Shown here in pieces: positions 12,327-22,760 of a stretch of DNA of 64,000 nucleotides. The notes below the pieces were generated by a model. It saw only the letters and a list, made by a program, of their open reading frames with translations, was not told the origin of the DNA and did no database searches. Within the stretch, counting starts at the first letter, position 1; each line of letters begins with the position of its first letter. The stretch is taken from positions 62,001-126,000 of the forward strand of contig CAOLHI010001031.1 in NCBI GenBank assembly GCA_948474755.1. Reading direction: 5' to 3'. Both the position numbers and the translations under genes were made by a program. The DNA comes from Ctenosaura bakeri. Lineage: Eukaryota; Chordata; Lepidosauria; Squamata; Iguanidae.

Positions 12327-12337
12327 AAAATGGCAGC
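12327..12337 (+). promoter_or_regulatory. YY1-like motif
   Basis: AAAATGGCAGC resembles the YY1 consensus AARATGGCGGC, which often sits just downstream of transcription starts in CpG-island promoters. It lies between the two outward-facing donors. The ATG inside it opens a frame of only 21 codons. Confidence 0.4.
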
Positions 12338-12485
12338 CAGGAGGCAGGACGGTAGAGAACCGCCGTTGGCTCCTTCTCCCGCTTCCTGGCGCTGAATGCG
12401 CGCTCGGCCGCCCGGTTCGGGGACCCCTTGGGGCCGGCTCTTCTTCCTTCTTTCTCTCTTCCCGCCGGCCGTCCCTCCCTCATCG

Positions 12486-12496
12486 GGGAGGTGAGG
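12486..12496 (+). promoter_or_regulatory. 5' splice-site match, plus strand
   Basis: GGGAG|GTGAGG, exon ending at 12490 and intron starting at 12491. It is a good donor for a plus-strand first exon lying within the CpG island. Confidence 0.4.
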
Positions 12497-12605
12497 GCAA
12501 CGGCTGTGCAAGCAGCGCGGGAAGCAGACGGCGGGGGGGGGGCTGTTTATGAATCGCTCGCCAGGAACGGCTCTCGTTCGCCTTCTTCGGCCCGTTGTGT
12601 TTGGG

Positions 12606-12619
12606 TTGCCGTGGTTACC
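12606..12619 (+). promoter_or_regulatory. X-box-like (RFX) motif
   Basis: GTTGCCGTGGTTAC is close to the RFX palindrome GTTGCCATGGCAAC, with mismatches mainly in the right half-site. RFX sites are frequent in promoters of cilium genes. This is a motif match only. Confidence 0.3.
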
Positions 12620-12744
12620 GCGCGGCGAGGCGGGCGGCTGCTCTCCGTGTGGCTCAAAAGAAAGCCGGGCTTCCTTCCCTCTCTGAGTCTAGGCTCGGTA
12701 GTGAAGTATTACCACAGAGCTGAGACCTCCAGTGTCAAAACTAA

Positions 12745-12944
12745 GGCCATTTCTGCACTACACTGTTATAGCGCTATTATTCCACTTTCAACTTCCTGTG
12801 GAATTCTGGGGTTTGTAGTTTCCTGAGGCCAAAGAGCTCTCTGGCTGAGAATTCTAAAGGCCCCTCCCTAGACTGCAAAGCCCAGGATTCCGTAGGATGT
12901 TCAAAGTGGAATAATAGCGCTATAGCAGTGTAGTGCGGAAACTG
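12745..12944. mobile_element. Family A palindromic DNA transposon, copy A2
   Basis: Begins GGCCATTTCTGCACTACACTG after TAA. Its right arm ends with 'tagtgcggaaactgac', a decayed version of TAGTGCGGAAATGGCC. The inverted arms contain 'gctattattccactttcaac' and its complement. It sits immediately beyond the CpG island. Confidence 0.85.
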
Positions 12945-13022
12945 ACTCCGTCTGGAATAAGTACGTTGGGCGGTCTCTGCCTTGGAGAAATGGAAGAACA
13001 GGGGTTTGTGTGGTGAAACCAA

Positions 13023-13173
13023 GGCCATTTCCGCACTAGACTGCTATAGCGCTATTATTCCTCTTTCAGCATCCTGTGGAATCCTGGGGTTTGCAGTTTA
13101 GGGAGGGGCCCTTGAGGCATAGGATGTTGAAAGTGGAATAATAGCACTATAGCAGTCTAGTGCGGAAATGTCC
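13023..13173. mobile_element. Family A palindromic DNA transposon, copy A3
   Basis: About 151 bp from GGCCATTTCCGCACTAGACTG to TAGTGCGGAAATGTCC, shorter in the middle than its neighbours. Flanks are CAA and TAA, one mismatch from a 3-bp duplication. Confidence 0.85.
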
Positions 13174-13480
13174 TAAACCCACAAAGGTATGACTAAAACA
13201 CTCTGGCCTCCCTTTTTGTACATGCAGTTGGAGGTGAAGGTGAGGCCAAGCTGGGTTTCTTTCCTCTCTTTTATTAGATATTCCTCTAGGTGCACAGAAT
13301 TTATGTATTTCACCTGAAATGGTTTCATATGAGCAGTAGGCATACTGGGCTCTGGATCCCAGTTTTTCGAATGCAACACCCATAATCCCTCACAAGCGGC
13401 AATGCTTGCTGCAAGATCATGGGAGCTGTGAGCAGAAACATCTGGAGGGCCTCAGGTGTCCACCCTTGTTGAATATATAA

Positions 13481-13682
13481 GGCCATTTCCGCACTACACG
13501 GTTGTAGTGCTATTACTCCACTTTCAACACCCTGTGGAATCCTGGGGTTTGCGGTTTAGGGAGGGGCATTTAGGATTCTCAGCCAGAGAGCTCTTTGGCC
13601 TCAGTAAACTACAAACCCCAGAATTCCATAGGATGTTCAAAGTGGAATAATAGCAATATAGCAGTGTAGTGCAGAAGTGGCC
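13481..13682. mobile_element. Family A palindromic DNA transposon, copy A4
   Basis: About 202 bp from GGCCATTTCCGCACTACACGG to GTGCAGAAGTGGCC, with the same inverted arms and central GAGCTCTTTGGCC block as copies A2 and A7. The left flank is TAA; the right flank has diverged. Confidence 0.85.
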
Positions 13683-15319
13683 TGTGTAGGAAGGAAAGAC
13701 TTTTCTATTGTTCCATTGCAAAATGTTGGAGGTGCTTTCAATCTGGTGTTCTCCAGATCTCTTAGATTGTATTGTCCACAATGCTTGCTGGGGTTTATGG
13801 GAATCAGGTGGTTATTACACAGTGATGATCAATATAGCATATGCGTGCACTTGTCTTTGTATGCAAGTGGCCTAAGGATGGGAAGAAGTTTTCTGGAGGG
13901 TTTGAGGTCACTCGCTTTACTGTTCCTTAGCCCAGCTTAAACTGCTGAGGTTGCTGTGGGAATAAAATTGTGTTTGAATGTCATGGAGAAAAATGGGATA
14001 AAAGTGAAATACATACAAAGAGCAGATGTGATTTATGCACAAACTGCTGAAATGGTTCAAGGATGTTCCAGGATGGAATAAATGGGCTCGGATGACAGAT
14101 TTATAAATAATGCTAATGTCAGTAACAAGATGTGTGGGCCACCTGAGAGACACTTGAGAACAGTATTTTATAACAGAAATCTTTCTAATATTAAAAACTT
14201 TATTAACAACTTCACATAGGAGCGCATCTGGAACAGTAGAGCAGGCTGGAGTGTACACATGCATATGCATATACAGAGAGAGCATTGCCAAATACAGTAT
14301 ATATAAGCACGATATTTTGAAATGAAATCCATGCATTATTTTTTAAAAAAAATAGCGCAGCAAACTATATTAGAAAACAAAATATCAGGATAACAGGTTT
14401 AAAGCATCAACCACAGATTAGGTAACATGGGGAAATTCCAAGGAAGTTGTGCTTGCTATCTGTTCTGTACAATAAATAGTACTGTTCTGGACAATAAATA
14501 GTACTGAAAAACAGTCCAGCCTAGCAATTTCCAAGCTTTTCAAAATCACCAGTCCAAATTCACCAGTCATACATAACTAAATACATCCACCAAATCATTA
14601 TTCCAGTAACTGTAATGAGCAATAAATGGTATTCTGTGAAAATGGTCCAGAAAGTGGTTACCAGACTAATCAAATTTACTTATCATGCACAATTAGATAG
14701 GAATGATACCCTGTGTCCTAAATCTTCAGAGCTGCCTCTTCTGACCAGTGTCAGGGGAACCTTTTCAGTAGAGCCCACAGCGATTAAAATTCCCTCTGCT
14801 ATGTCCACTTTGGAATGTAAAGCTTTTTTTTTAAAATGATGCACTCACACACATTCACACATGCATATTCAAGCAATTATTTGATTAATTATATGTAAGT
14901 ATCACTATCAGTATGCTTTTTTCTTGTTAGAGTTTTAAAAAGAAAAAAATGTGAAGGCCTGCCAGTATTGAATTACTAGTCAACTACATCTTTTTTCTTT
15001 TCTTGTGGAGAATGAAAGATAAATGGATACTGTTTAATGGTTGTATGTTAATGCTATGTTCAAAGATAGCATGCTTCTCTAAATACCATTTGCTGGTATA
15101 TTCCAGCAGAACTATTTATCACTTTCCTTCCAGAATTTGACTAAAGGCTTTACCACACCATTCTGTGTGGGAAGTGTCAACAACTGGGACAGGATTTAAC
15201 CATCCTTGATGATAATTTGAGTGTCTTGGAACATAGCAAATGCCATGATTCCTCTTATCCTTCCAAAATGGAAGGCTGCTTTAGGACAGATTCAGATGCA
15301 ACACCAAATGGTAGCTTAA
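13683..15319. other. Unique AT-rich sequence, no gene seen
   Basis: No coding region is supported. A tandem pair of 'acaataaatagtactg' units lies at about 14467-14507. The piece near 14755-14830 ('cagtagagcccacagcg') might be an old LINE fragment, but I could not confirm it. Confidence 0.5.
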
Positions 15320-15805
15320 GGCCCTTTCCACACGCGGGCGGTGGAAGGGGGCAAGCCATGCCAAAATGGGGCTTACCTTGTTCCGTCGCCGCACAGAGCA
15401 TCACGTTTCGCTGCTCCACACATTTGCAGCGTCCGGCGGCGTCCGCAGCACTCGGCAGCGTCCAAAATGGCGGATTTTGACTGGCGCTCCCTCTCCACCA
15501 ATCGGAGAGGCTCGCCACCTGGAAATCCCGCCCCCAGCCCAATTTGCAGGGACGCCGTTTTGCGTGTCCGCAAATCCACATGGGCGCTGTGACGGGGCTA
15601 GACGGGGCTGCGCGCCCTGCATTTTTTGAAAACCACTTGAAAAGTGGTTTTTAAAAAGTGCGTGGTGCCGCACTTCTGGTCACCCTGGTGTGGATTGGGG
15701 TGTGGAACTACACCAAAGTAGTCCGCCCCAATCCGCGCTATGGTGTAGACAACCTCCGTTAGAGATCACTCTACACCATTTCTTTTACCATGTGTGAAAA
15801 GGGCC
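15320..15805. mobile_element. Family B GC-rich DNA transposon, copy B1
   Basis: A 486-bp element with ends GGCCCTTTCCACACGCGG and TGTGTGAAAAGGGCC. The flanks are TAA and TAC, one mismatch from a 3-bp duplication. The interior is CpG-rich and shares blocks with the copy at 32649 in the opposite orientation, including 'gattggggtgtggaactac' and 'gaaaaccacttgaaaagtgg'. No transposase is encoded. The open frames in it are chance frames. Confidence 0.8.
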
Positions 15806-16395
15806 TACGTGTCCACTAATTAAGGAGCAAGTCATAGGCAGTTTAGTGCCCCTTTCCATCTAACATTCACCTGTCAGTTTTCAGAGTAACCACATTTTCC
15901 CCTTACGTGTCTACATTTGGAACATTTTAAGTCAAATGAAGAGGAGAATCAAAGCATGATACATGATCCTACCTTGCTTATTGACTAGAATTTATTCAGA
16001 ATTTCCTGAATTTTCACATAAAAAGGAATGTTGGTTAGTTTACAACCAGAAGAACATGTTTCCAGGTGGGCATCAGGGAAGAAAAGGAGGTGAAGAACAT
16101 GAGCCCAAAATCTGTCATAGCTAATGCATATAATGCTAAATCACGATTTAATATCCCAACCATCCCAAGACATAATTTAAGAAAAACTGTTTGATTTATA
16201 TCCCAGCTTAATCCCAATGTGGGATCAAAAGTAGTCAATATGAGATGATGCCACCCTCAGGTGTGTCTTTGAAAACAATGAGCAGTCAGTCTGGACATGT
16301 GAGAATTAAAAATGGGGATCAGATGTGGGTGCAAATGAAAATCCCATCTACAATGTCTAGTTCCTGGTCTTCCTATATTGAGGTGGAAGGTATAA
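15806..16395. other. Unique sequence, no gene seen
   Basis: No coding region, RNA gene or clear repeat found. Confidence 0.5.
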
Positions 16396-16638
16396 TATGT
16401 GTGTGTGTGCGCCTCCAAGTTGTCTGTTGATGTATAGTGACTTCATGAATTTCATAGGGTTTTCTTAGGCAAGGAATACTCAGAGGTGGTTTTGCCAGTT
16501 CCTTCCCCTGAAATATAGCCTACAGCACCTGATATTTGTGATAGTCAGACAGGAGACTATTCAGTACTAACCAGGGCTGACCCTGATTGCTTCCAAGTTT
16601 AGATGGGATCTAGAACCTTTACGGTAGTTAGGGCCATG
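16396..16638 (-). mobile_element. 5S rRNA-derived SINE, copy 1
   Basis: On the minus strand the head (16638 down to about 16516) matches 5S ribosomal RNA. On the plus strand one reads 'agcctacagcacctgata', 'cagtactaaccagggctgac' and 'gcttccaagtttagatgg', the complement of the 5S GTTAGTACT, CTAAGC and GGTGCTGTAGGCT region. The body after the head (16396-16515) matches the second copy at 50105 and resembles the body and tail shared with Bov-B-dependent SINEs. The 5S part has diverged, so it is a retroposon and not a 5S gene. Confidence 0.8.
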
Positions 16639-16761
16639 GAAAGTATGGTAGTACTGTAGCAAAAGGGACAGGTGGTACTGTAGCAAAAGGGACAGGTATA
16701 AAGATGAGAGGATAACTGCTGACTTACCATGTAATGTAACACAATGAATGCCTTGACAGAT

Positions 16762-16850
16762 CCTTTATTTATTTATTTATTTATTATATTTGTATGCCAC
16801 TTTTTTTCTGGAGTGGAACCCTAGGTGGCTTTCAACAATAAACAAACACA
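16762..16850 (-). mobile_element. LINE/SINE 3' tail fragment
   Basis: A (TTTA)n run followed by 'tatttgtatgccac' and 'taggtggctttcaacaat' is the reversed 3' end typical of L2-like or related retroposons in this genome. The family cannot be fixed from so short a piece. Confidence 0.45.
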
Positions 16851-18690
16851 TTATGGTCAATGTGAAAGAACCTGATGATGCTGTACAATGTGTGCTATCT
16901 TATATGGCATGCAATGGAATGTAATACAAACTGAGCACCCAGACATTCCCATGTCTGTGTTTTTCCCTAAGAGGAGTGTGCATGGTGTGTGTTTGTATGA
17001 TTATATCTAAAACTTACCAAGGAGTATGTTCATTATCCCTTATAAATATCGCCCAGTTCCAAGACTTAAGAATGCTCAAGTGGAGTGTTGATGTTAACTC
17101 TGTTGAAATGGTTATAACCATCATCACAAGTTAGACGTTTAGGCAGCTAGAAAGTGATAACAGTGACCCTAGCCAGAAGCAGATTAGCTGACAAATGGCA
17201 AAGGGACCCTCAATCCAAAGAGATAGCGATAGGGAACCATGCCTGACTCAATAGAAACTTCCATTACTGTGCAAGGGAACATAAGTAGAAACCTCCTCTA
17301 GAACTTCTCCCGCCGAATAGGAAAGGCAGGGAACTTGCTGATGGAGATGCTGGGAACGGACTTGTGAGCTTACCTAACTGCTCCTCACTTTTGATCTTCA
17401 TGTCAGCAAGCTGAATTCCTGCATAGGACTAATGCAAATGCAATTAGAATATCATTGAAAAGGATATCAATTATAGGGATTATTCAACATTAAGGTGTAC
17501 AAATACTAAAAATACAATGCCTTTATATAAATCAGGCATATATGCTTCTGAGTTTTCTCTACAGTTCTGAATTCTAAAAAGGTATAATACTACTACTGAT
17601 TGACAGTCCAAACTGTGTTCTTCCGTTTCAACACTCTCTCAAATAATGACCATATCAAATTAAAACATAATTACCATAGTCTAAATAACTGCAGTGCGAC
17701 ATATCAAATGTTCTTTGGTTCATTGACAGGAACAATTTTGATCTGTGAAAGTATGTATCTGAAAAGATGTTCTGTCAAAAATATCTGTCAGTTATATAAA
17801 CAGTATCAAACCCACAATTTTGTCAAGAAAAAGAAGTGAGCTTAAGTTTGGTGTTTTTCTTTAAATGGTTTAATATCATTCTCAGTGGAATGTGAGCGTT
17901 CGTGATATCTTCAAAAGTTTTTTTGAAGCAACAAAGAAAAGGTCACTCGGAACAAATTAGACTCAAGAATTTTAAACAACTTTTTTAGTTAAAGAGGATA
18001 TTTCCATTTAACGGATATTTCTCCCCTGAACTGAAATTTCATACATATACTTTATAACAGGATGAGCAAATGGTAGACCTCTGGATGTTACCAGCCCAGA
18101 ACACCCATTAGCCCCAGTCAACATAGCCAGTGGTGAGCGTGGCAACAGGATTAAATAGTTTCAAATCCTTCTAAAGCTGGGTAACTCTGATGATTAATAA
18201 ATACATACAAGAAAAAATACTGATGATGACAAATATTAATTGTATTCACAGTTATTAATAAGTATTCAAAAAGGTCTGATTTTTCAGAATTACTTGTGAA
18301 GCACATATACTTCTAACCATCCAATTTAAGTCTTCAGCCCTCCGCCTAGAATCCGTGCCCATTGAGTAGAGCAGATCTGAGTGGTCTACAGATCCCCAGG
18401 GGGGCACAGTGTCCTCACAGTAGATCATGTGCAGAGAGGAGTGAATGGAGCAGAAAGGAGTCGTCACTTGCCTCACTTTGCCATGGCCAGCAGGTAGGAG
18501 TACTTGAGTTGTCAGCTGCACAATGAAGGGAAGGAGAGTGGGAGGCACCAACAGTGGTGGTGAGTGTTTTTCCTTCAGACCCCTCAAGGCTCCCAGCAAA
18601 GCAGAAAAACAGGAAGAGTGGCAGCCAGGCAGTTCCCACATATTCCCCTGAGTAGAGAGCAGGATGGTTGCTTCTGCGGAGACTGAGGTA
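16851..18690. other. Unique AT-rich sequence, no gene seen
   Basis: About 1.8 kb without a supported gene or complete repeat. Confidence 0.5.
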
Positions 18691-18699
18691 GAATGTGAG

Positions 18700-18786
18700 T
18701 CCTCTCTCTCTCTCTCTTTTTCTCTCTCTCTCACACACACATACTCTTTCACACACACACTCTGTCTCTCTCTCTCACACACACAT
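18700..18786 (+). repeat. (CT)n/(CA)n microsatellite
   Basis: Alternating runs of TCTCTC and CACACA. The overlapping long frames on both strands (for example 18255-18782 minus) are produced by this low-complexity DNA. Confidence 0.9.
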
Positions 18787-19800
18787 GTACAGAGTCAGGA
18801 GCAAATTGAAAGCCAATCAAGTGGCATCCAAAAAAGTGTGCCCAAGATTGGCCATAGCCCAGATCTTATTTTAAGCAGTCATTATTGAAAGGAATTCTAA
18901 GATACCAGCTTCTTCCTAGTGGCACAGTTTGTCACTTCTCCATTTGGAAAAAGACACTTCCGCTGTCCCAACCACTATCACTCCTTGTGGGTTTGCATGA
19001 AACTAAGTCATAAGTAACTGTACTTGCATCTCAATTCTGTCTGTAATCAGTGAGATATTCCCTCTTAAGTACATGTGTTTGCCTCTGTATGCATGTGTAT
19101 GCAAAGGAGGGGCAAGGTGATGGAGATCCTGCTTTCTTGTAAGGTCAGTTTTTGTTGAGCCATCCCTGCCAGATAGTCTTCTTCTTCTACTATTACTACT
19201 ATCAGTATCATTATTATTTTAAATGTATATAGAACAGGAGCATGTGCATTTACTTGTTTCTCTCTTCTCTCCAAATTTGAAAACCTTTGATGAGCAACTT
19301 TAAAAATGTATTTGATGCACTTTAGGGTTTTAAATCTTGAGTTAAGTTTTGGTGGTCCATGGCAACAAAATATATTTAAAGGGGATCTGTGGTAAAGAAA
19401 TTGTTAGGAACTGCTGGAGTAGAGTGTGGCTAAGCTGCAGTTCTATTCATACTCAGCTGTAAGAAAACATTATGACTTACTTCTGAGAATAAATGTAGGG
19501 GACTGTACTTTTACTAACTTCAATGTACAGTATTATACTATCAGGCTTCCCATCATTTTAAATAAAATGCTAGTGTGCCATTAATACAAGTTTCCTTGGT
19601 ACTCATTCTTTAAAAAGCTAGAGAAATTTGTAACTCAAAATGTACTCTATTTCTCTCAGTTGTTGTTCAACAGCAATAATAAAAGGAGGGGCTATGAATA
19701 AAGATAAAGTTTATACAGCGAAAGGAAAAATAGAAAGAACTGTCTGAAGCTACAGTCCATTATTAAATGCTCTTATAATTGTTTAAAATTTCCTAGTTAT
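18787..19800. other. Unique sequence, no gene seen
   Basis: No supported coding region. The phrase 'acttacttctgagaataaat' near 19478 resembles an old amniote repeat. Confidence 0.45.
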
Positions 19801-20027
19801 GGTGGTTGCTGTGTGCCTTCAAGTCATTTTTGAGTTGGAGTGACCTTACAGTGTACTGGGGGCAGAATTTGTTCACAAAAGGTTTGCCCTTGCCTTTCTT
19901 GGAGGCTCATAGAACAAGGTTTGCTCAAGGTCACTCACTTGGTTTGCATGGCTGAGTGGGGATTCAAACCCCTGGTCTCCTAGTGTGCTAATCCAACACT
20001 CAAAGCTACTACACCGCACTGGCTCTC
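19801..20027 (-). mobile_element. tRNA-derived SINE with Bov-B-like tail
   Basis: On the minus strand it begins gagagccagtgcggtgtagt (A box). The B box is GGTTTGAATCC and the body reads 'gtgaccttgagcaaacc'. It ends near 'gacttgaaggcacacagc', the tail motif shared with Bov-B-mobilised SINEs. The same family occurs at 22600 (minus), 23461 (plus, nested), 56770 (plus, related) and 62757 (plus). Confidence 0.75.
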
Positions 20028-20039
20028 TTCCTAGTTATT

Positions 20040-20262
20040 TTTATTTATTGGTTAAATTTTATATGCCAGTGTTCACTCTTCCTGTGAACTCAAGGCAACC
20101 TCCAACACACTTTGCCCTCACAAAAGTCCTGTGAGATTGGTCAGACCAAGAGAAGGTCACCCACTGAGTTTCATGACTGCAAGATGAGGGTTTGAATCTT
20201 GATCTCACAAGCCCCAGTCCAACACTTTAACCACTGTACCATACAGAAGTATCCCTCCTGCA
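20040..20262 (-). mobile_element. MIR-like / CORE-type SINE fragment
   Basis: Reading in reverse, a tRNA-like head ('taaagtgttggactgggg') is followed by an A+C-rich body and 'ctgtgagattggtcagaccaa' on the forward strand, resembling old MIR-type SINEs of amniotes. It is moderately diverged and its ends are approximate. Confidence 0.55.
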
Positions 20263-20304
20263 TTGCACTGCATATAGAAGACTTTACTACTGTTTACTAT
20301 ACAA

Positions 20305-20469
20305 TGTAGATCAGGAGTGGGCAATTGTGGAGGATCTAGGGGCAAGGATGCTGCCCTAGGACCCTCTGGCAGTTGCATTGACTGCCCAAAATGCAGCAAA
20401 ATAATACCCCGGGCATGGCCAGACATTTACTTCTGCCTTTGAAAACCATTATTTTTAAATATTTTTCTA
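20305..20469. mobile_element. Possible DNA-transposon remnant
   Basis: Starts 'atcaggagtgggcaattgtg', similar to starts near 36225 ('gactgggcaatgac') and 42612 ('aggaatgggcaactgcc'). The shared start suggests one old, mostly decayed family, perhaps hAT. Target duplications were not found. Confidence 0.3.
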
Positions 20470-20850
20470 TGCAGGGTTGTGAAAGATGGACAGTGAACAA
20501 AGCTGAGAGGAAGAAAATCAAATCCTTTGAAATGTGCTGGAGGAGAATTCTACAGATACTGTGGGCCACTAAGAGGGGAACAGGTCTTAGAGCAAATCAG
20601 CCCTGAACTCTAACTAGAAGCCAAGATAACTAAACTGAGGCTGTTGTACTTTGGACACATGATGAGATGACGTGGGACACTGGCGGGGGGGGGAATAATG
20701 CTCAGTAAAAGCAGTTGGAAAAGAGGAAGACAGCACTTTAGATTATTTGCTTCATTCATAGCCCTGAATCTGCAAAACCTGAACAGGGTAGTGGATGACT
20801 GAGGCTCTTGAAGTTCTCTTGTTTATAGGGTCAACATAAAGTTGAGTAGA
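20470..20850 (+). mobile_element. Bov-B (RTE) LINE 3' end
   Basis: The forward frame at 20391-20606 carries the C-terminal Bov-B pattern, with CERWTVNKAERKKIKSFE and a CWRRIL block, then 'tactttggacacatgatgag' (the YFGHMMR block). The end is 'ctgaatctgcaaaacctgaa' and 'tagggtcaacataaagttga', the Bov-B 3' terminus. It is 5'-truncated with stops and is not functional. Confidence 0.8.
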
Positions 20851-21089
20851 CAGTAAACAATAAAAACTTGTTTTTTTTTAATGTTAAAAAGTGCAGGGAG
20901 CCCTAAAGCCAATTAAACCTACTAAAAGGTTAATCATCACTCCTGGAGTCTTCCAGCTGGGGCAATTCACTTTTAGGTGAGAGACTTGAAGAAAGATTGT
21001 CTAGGGAATCTTCAGGGAGCAAGCGCCACAAAACAGCATTGGGGTGCCTTTTGCCCACCCTAATATAGACAATATGTACAGTGAGATTA

Positions 21090-21477
21090 CAGTCATCCCT
21101 CCACATTTGCTAGGGTTAGGGGCACAGGACCTCCGTGAAAGTGGAAAAACTGTAAATAACTCTAGGCCCTCCTAAACCATATTTAACACACAAAAAAAAG
21201 TATGATTACCATATTCAACCCACTGTGGATTCCTTTTGAGCATCAGGGTCCCTTTAAGAAGGCAGAAGTGGGTGGCTGGTGGGGCTGACTGCCACCTCTA
21301 TTGCTGCTCCACACCATTTTTAATAGGGACTTACAAACCTCGTTCGCAGTTTCTCAGTCTCACAAGGCTTGCAGTCCCTATTAAAAATGGCATGGGGAGG
21401 CATCAGAGGAGACAGCAAAGAATCTGTGAATAATCACATCTGCAAAAGTGAAACCCACAAATGTGGAGGGCTGACTG
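21090..21477. mobile_element. Tigger-like (pogo/Tc1-mariner) MITE, copy D1
   Basis: A 388-bp element with terminal inverted repeats CAGTCATCCCTCCACATTTG and ...AAATGTGGAGGGCTGACTG. It is flanked on both sides by TA (21088-21089 and 21478-21479), the target duplication of Tc1/mariner-type elements. The interior contains an inverted pair, 'ccatttttaatagggact' and 'agtccctattaaaaatgg'. The second copy is at 50878. No transposase is encoded. Confidence 0.8.
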
Positions 21478-22137
21478 TATATTGCATATTTATCTTTACA
21501 TGTAAAGCTTCCTAATGTTACCTGGTTGCTGCTAGGAAGCCATACAGAAAAACACCAGCAGCCTATGGGCTTCTCAAGAGATAGCTCAGGGACAGGCAAA
21601 TCTGGCATCATTATTGAGCTAAAGAAAGCTAGTCAAACTGGCAGCCTTGACTAGAAACTTCAAAACAAATAGGAAAGGAGAGAATGTGCCAATAAATTGC
21701 AGGAGAGCAGAACAATTTTCCTAAAGTCAGGTCACCCAGATAATGGCTTTTGCTACTCAAATACAACCCACAAGTGAGGGTGGGAGGAACTCAAATCCTG
21801 CTAGTAGGTAGAGAACTCGATATGTACTGAAGCAAAACCATGTGCAAATGAATTGGGTGAACAAATCCATCACACAGAAACTGACTATAAATAACATCAT
21901 GTGTGCACTTCACCAAAGGTCAGCGCACTGGACCAAAGCCAATAGATTAATGCAGAAGCTACACAAATAATGAAATGCAGATAGAAGCAAATCAGGATGT
22001 CATCTCCAGAACTGCATCACCAAACTGCTGAAACAAGGGATATCTAGGAAGAAATGAAGGGGTGGGGGAGAAATATAGAGGATTGTTGCTATCTAATGTT
22101 TACCGAGTCAATAGATTAAAATGCAGATATAAAACAT
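21478..22137. other. Unique sequence, no gene seen
   Basis: No coding region or clear repeat supported. Confidence 0.45.
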
Positions 22138-22378
22138 CTATTATTATTATTTATTTGTATCCCGCCTCTCCATATGGATCGAGGCGGAAAACAACTTACA
22201 AATAGCATGTATTTTGAAACGTTTCTATACATGCCCCCAACAAGGTGGGTACTCATTTTACCGACCTGCGAAAGGATGGAAGGCTGAGTCAACCTTGGAG
22301 CCCGGCAGGATCGAACTCACAACCTTGTGGCTTGTGGCTTGCAGTACTGGCATTTAACCACTACGCCACCAGGGCTCA
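22138..22378 (-). mobile_element. Sauria-type tRNA-derived SINE, full length
   Basis: Minus-strand copy of the element at 7458. It has the A box near GGCGTAGTGGTTAAATGCC, the B box GTTGTGAGTTCGATCC, the body and the 'atatggagaggcgggatac' 3' end followed by a TAA-rich tail. A short duplication ('ttgtggc' twice) lies in the head at about 22325-22340. Confidence 0.87.
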
Positions 22379-22599
22379 TTGACTTTCAGTTAAAATTCCT
22401 TACACAGGTGAAATCCTACAACTTGCTGAAGCCCATTTGCACTACCAACCAGCTCAAACAGAAGTGCCCTGCATTATTTCTCAGAGATGCTCAGCCAGTT
22501 CCCAGTTTGAGAACAGGGAGTTCAGAAGTGTGTGGCCATTACCTGGAACTTCTCTCTGTCCTGTGAACTAGTGTGTTAATTAGCCTACCATGGCGTTGT

Positions 22600-22760
22600 T
22601 TTTGATGAGGTGTGCTTTCAAGTAGTTTCAGAGTCATAGGCTAAGAGAGTCTGACTTGCCCAAGGTCACCCAGTGGATTTCCATGGCCAAATGGGGATTT
22701 GAACCCTGTTCTGAAGAGTCATAGCCCAACACTCAAACCACTACACCACATTGGTTCTCA
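22600..22760 (-). mobile_element. tRNA-derived SINE with Bov-B-like tail, partial
   Basis: Minus-strand tRNA-type SINE. It has the head 'gagaaccaatgtggtgtagt', the B box GGGTTCAAATCC and the body 'gtgaccttgggcaagtcaga'. The tail is only partly kept near 22610 ('gtgctttcaagtag'). Confidence 0.7.

Larger units (their letters stand above)
12050..12720. promoter_or_regulatory. CpG island, probable divergent promoter
   Basis: A GC- and CpG-rich block of about 670 bp in an otherwise AT-rich window that is not part of any repeat family seen here. The other GC-rich blocks, at 15.5, 23.7, 30.1, 32.9, 38.5 and 44.4 kb, are all transposons. It has a strong splice-donor match on the minus strand at 12124 and one on the plus strand at 12491. 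These point away from each other, as expected for a bidirectional promoter with untranslated or short first exons. A YY1-like site (12327-12337) and an X-box-like site (12606-12619) lie in or beside it. I cannot name either gene, and no downstream exon is recognised. Confidence 0.6.

Noticed and set aside
12094..12552. Long overlapping frames in the CpG island (plus and minus strands)
   Set aside because: They overlap each other on both strands, are R/G/P-rich as random GC-rich DNA would be, and ignore the splice-donor matches.
16516..16637. Functional 5S rRNA gene
   Set aside because: The 5S similarity is diverged and fused to a SINE body repeated at 50102; it is a retroposon head.
18255..18782. 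175-codon minus-strand frame
   Set aside because: Produced by the (CT)n/(CA)n microsatellite and adjoining non-coding sequence; no family recognised.
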